From Lachnospiraceae bacterium (lineage in GTDB: Bacteria; Bacillota; Clostridia; Lachnospirales; Lachnospiraceae), in assembly GCA_019421365.1 (NCBI GenBank), contig JAHZFJ010000001.1:45934-109933 (forward strand): a stretch of 64,000 bases of DNA, written 5' to 3'. Each line of letters begins with the position of its first letter. Within the stretch, counting starts at the first letter, position 1. Made by a program: the position numbers and the translations under genes. The notes below the pieces were generated by a model. That model was not told the origin of the DNA. It saw only the letters and a program-made list of their open reading frames with translations, and did not search any database. Shown here in pieces: positions 62,588-64,000 of the stretch.

Positions 62588-63928
62588 ATGACAGGTGAAG
62601 AAGTAAAAGAATTATCTAAAAAATATGTACTACAATCATGGAGTAAACAAAAGATGATAAATCCAATTCCTATTGAAAAAGCAGAAGGCATCTATATGTA
62701 TGATTATGATGGGAAACGTTATGCAGATATGTCAGCTCAATTAGTGAACTTGAATGTTGGGTTTGGTAATGAAGAGGTAGCAAATGCGATTAAAGAACAG
62801 GTTGATAAATATTGTTATCTTGCACCATCTTATGCAGCAGAACCTAGGGCAGAATTAGCAAAGATGATAATTGACCTTTTACCAGATAATTTTGGTAAAG
62901 TATTCTTTACAAATGCAGGAGCAGATGCCAATGAAAACGCTATTAAAATAGCTAGAATGTACACCGGTAAGAATAAGGTGTTTAGTCGATATAGAAGCTA
63001 TCATGGATCTTCCTTTGGTGCAGGAAATCTTACTGGTGAGCCAAGAAGATTTCCACTTGAACCAGGTATTCCTGGCTTTGTCAAATTCTTTGATCCATAC
63101 ATATATCGTGAAGCAATTGATTTTTCTTCAGAAGAGGCAGCAACGAAATTCTATCTTACTAAATTAGAAGAACAAATCAATTATGAAGGTGCAGATAGTA
63201 TTGCAGCAATCGTTATGGAAACGATAACAGGTTCGAATGGTGTTATCATTCCTCCGAAAGGATATATGCCAGGAGTTAGAGCACTGTGTGATAAATACAA
63301 CATCATAATGATTTGTGATGAAGTAATGGCCGGATTTGGAAGAACAGGTAAGATGTTCGCATTCGAAAACTTTAATGTTAAACCAGACCTAGTAAGTTTT
63401 GCAAAAGGTGTTAATTGTGGATACGTTCCATTAGGCGGAGTAGCAGTAAGTAGTAAAATTGCAGAGTACTTTGATGAACATTTATTATCATGTGGTCTTA
63501 CTTACAGTGGTCATCCACTTGCTTGTGCAGCAGCGGTTGCTTGTGTTAACTATTATAAAGAGGCAAACATAATAGAGCATGTTAATGAAGTAGGAAAGGT
63601 TCTTTCTGAATTACTTGAAGAATTAAAGGATAGACATTCATGTGTAGGTGATGTTAGATATATCGGTTTATTCTCAGCAATTGAGTTGGTAAAAGATAAA
63701 GTAACAAAGGAACCTCTAGTTGAATATGGTAAGGATTCAAAAGGTGCTATGGGAAGTATCATTGGTAAGTTAAAAGAAAAAGGATTTATGACGTATTCAC
63801 ATGAGAATATGTTATTCGTTAATCCACCTTTAATTATCACAGAGGAACAATTAAGAGAAGAATTAGTAAAGATAGATGAAGTATTAGATGTAGTAGATAA
63901 GGAATATATCTTAGGAGAATTATTTTGA
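62588..63928 (+). CDS. Class III (PLP) aminotransferase, beta-alanine/taurine-pyruvate type
   Basis: A 446-residue cytosolic PLP enzyme. Recognised from FFTNAGADANENAIKIAR, YRSYHGSSFGAGNLTG, ICDEVMAGFGRTGKMFAFE (the PLP Asp in DEVMAGFGRTG), the Schiff-base lysine in LVSFAKGVNCGYVPLGGVAVS, and TYSGHPLACAAA. An omega-amino acid donor is likely; the exact substrate is uncertain. ATG 62588 is spaced 8 bases from GGAGA; an in-frame ATG at 62582 is too close. Confidence 0.88.
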   Translation: MTGEEVKELSKKYVLQSWSKQKMINPIPIEKAEGIYMYDYDGKRYADMSAQLVNLNVGFGNEEVANAIKEQVDKYCYLAPSYAAEPRAELAKMIIDLLPDNFGKVFFTNAGADANENAIKIARMYTGKNKVFSRYRSYHGSSFGAGNLTGEPRRFPLEPGIPGFVKFFDPYIYREAIDFSSEEAATKFYLTKLEEQINYEGADSIAAIVMETITGSNGVIIPPKGYMPGVRALCDKYNIIMICDEVMAGFGRTGKMFAFENFNVKPDLVSFAKGVNCGYVPLGGVAVSSKIAEYFDEHLLSCGLTYSGHPLACAAAVACVNYYKEANIIEHVNEVGKVLSELLEELKDRHSCVGDVRYIGLFSAIELVKDKVTKEPLVEYGKDSKGAMGSIIGKLKEKGFMTYSHENMLFVNPPLIITEEQLREELVKIDEVLDVVDKEYILGELF

Positions 63929-63954
63929 TGATTATAGAAAAGTAGGTGAACTAT

Positions 63955-64000
63955 ATGGCACAGCTTACGGTTCCAACCCATATTATTACTGGCAAGGGAG
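63955..64000 (+). CDS. Start of next gene, possibly iron-containing alcohol dehydrogenase (partial)
   Basis: An ATG at 63955 with GTAGGTGA upstream opens MAQLTVPTHIITGKG, which runs off the window. A short V-P-T-x-I-x-x-G-K-G start is seen in iron-containing alcohol dehydrogenases, but 15 residues are too few to decide. It lies 26 bases after the aminotransferase and probably shares its transcript. Confidence 0.35.
   Translation, partial: MAQLTVPTHIITGKG

Overview
This window reads as the chromosome of a low-GC, Gram-positive anaerobe of the Lachnospiraceae (Clostridium cluster XIVa; the gene content is reminiscent of Clostridium/Lachnoclostridium phytofermentans, but this is a judgement from memory, not a search). 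The signs are AT-rich codon use, strong GGAGG ribosome binding sites, lineage-typical families (CD3324, DUF5721, CarD, TraX, a Cys-rich 68-residue protein), a CIRCE element before htpG, lipoproteins with Gram-positive lipoboxes, and no phage or plasmid backbone genes. Most genes are on the + strand.

Layout. 1-2.3 kb: end of a pyrimidine operon (pyrD, a small HTH protein, pyrE, a one-TM peptide). 2.4-8.8 kb: an LprI-domain lipoprotein, then a promoter with palindromic operators driving DUF454, a four-TM histidine-containing protein and a pair of fused ABC exporters (possibly haem/porphyrin or drug efflux), then a small lipoprotein. 9.0-16.1 kb: a compact Tad/type IVc-like pilus or secretion operon (two MinD-like proteins with degenerate P-loops, a CpaF-type ATPase, a TadB/TadC-like membrane protein, four small membrane-anchored proteins). 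16.2-22.2 kb: a two-component system, a promoter carrying three 11-bp-phased direct repeats, a YfjL-like protein and a decayed MacB/FtsX-type ABC transporter in which a deletion joins the ATPase to the permease out of frame, followed by a truncated gene and a 229-bp nested palindrome. 22.2-25.4 kb: two overlapping paralogues with a helical N-terminal domain and a C-terminal right-handed beta-helix, neither with a signal peptide. 25.5-43.9 kb: housekeeping and conserved genes: CorC/HlyC, HD-GYP, two divergent ABC-F ATPases, a GH13 family protein that has lost its catalytic residues, TraX, M18 aminopeptidase, DUF5721, htpG, DegV, an ABC importer without a binding protein, a LacI regulator and tRNA-Thr(CGT). 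44-50.1 kb: CarD, a LysR regulator divergent from a YczE-like membrane protein and an ABM monooxygenase, aconitase and a low-molecular-weight phosphatase. 50.3-56.2 kb: two beta-lactamase-fold serine hydrolases (the second broken by one in-frame stop), a three-gene ABC-2 exporter and an amidase. 56.4-62.3 kb: one very large DUF4011-helicase-nuclease protein resembling single-gene anti-phage defence proteins. 62.6-64 kb: a class III aminotransferase and the start of a further gene.

The strongest candidates for something undescribed are the paired helical/beta-helix proteins, the catalytically dead GH13 protein, the DUF454/4-TM/ABC-ABC cassette with its operator pair, and a series of nested palindromes and one possible H-type pseudoknot in intergenic DNA. 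All functional calls rest on motif recognition by eye; no database search was run.
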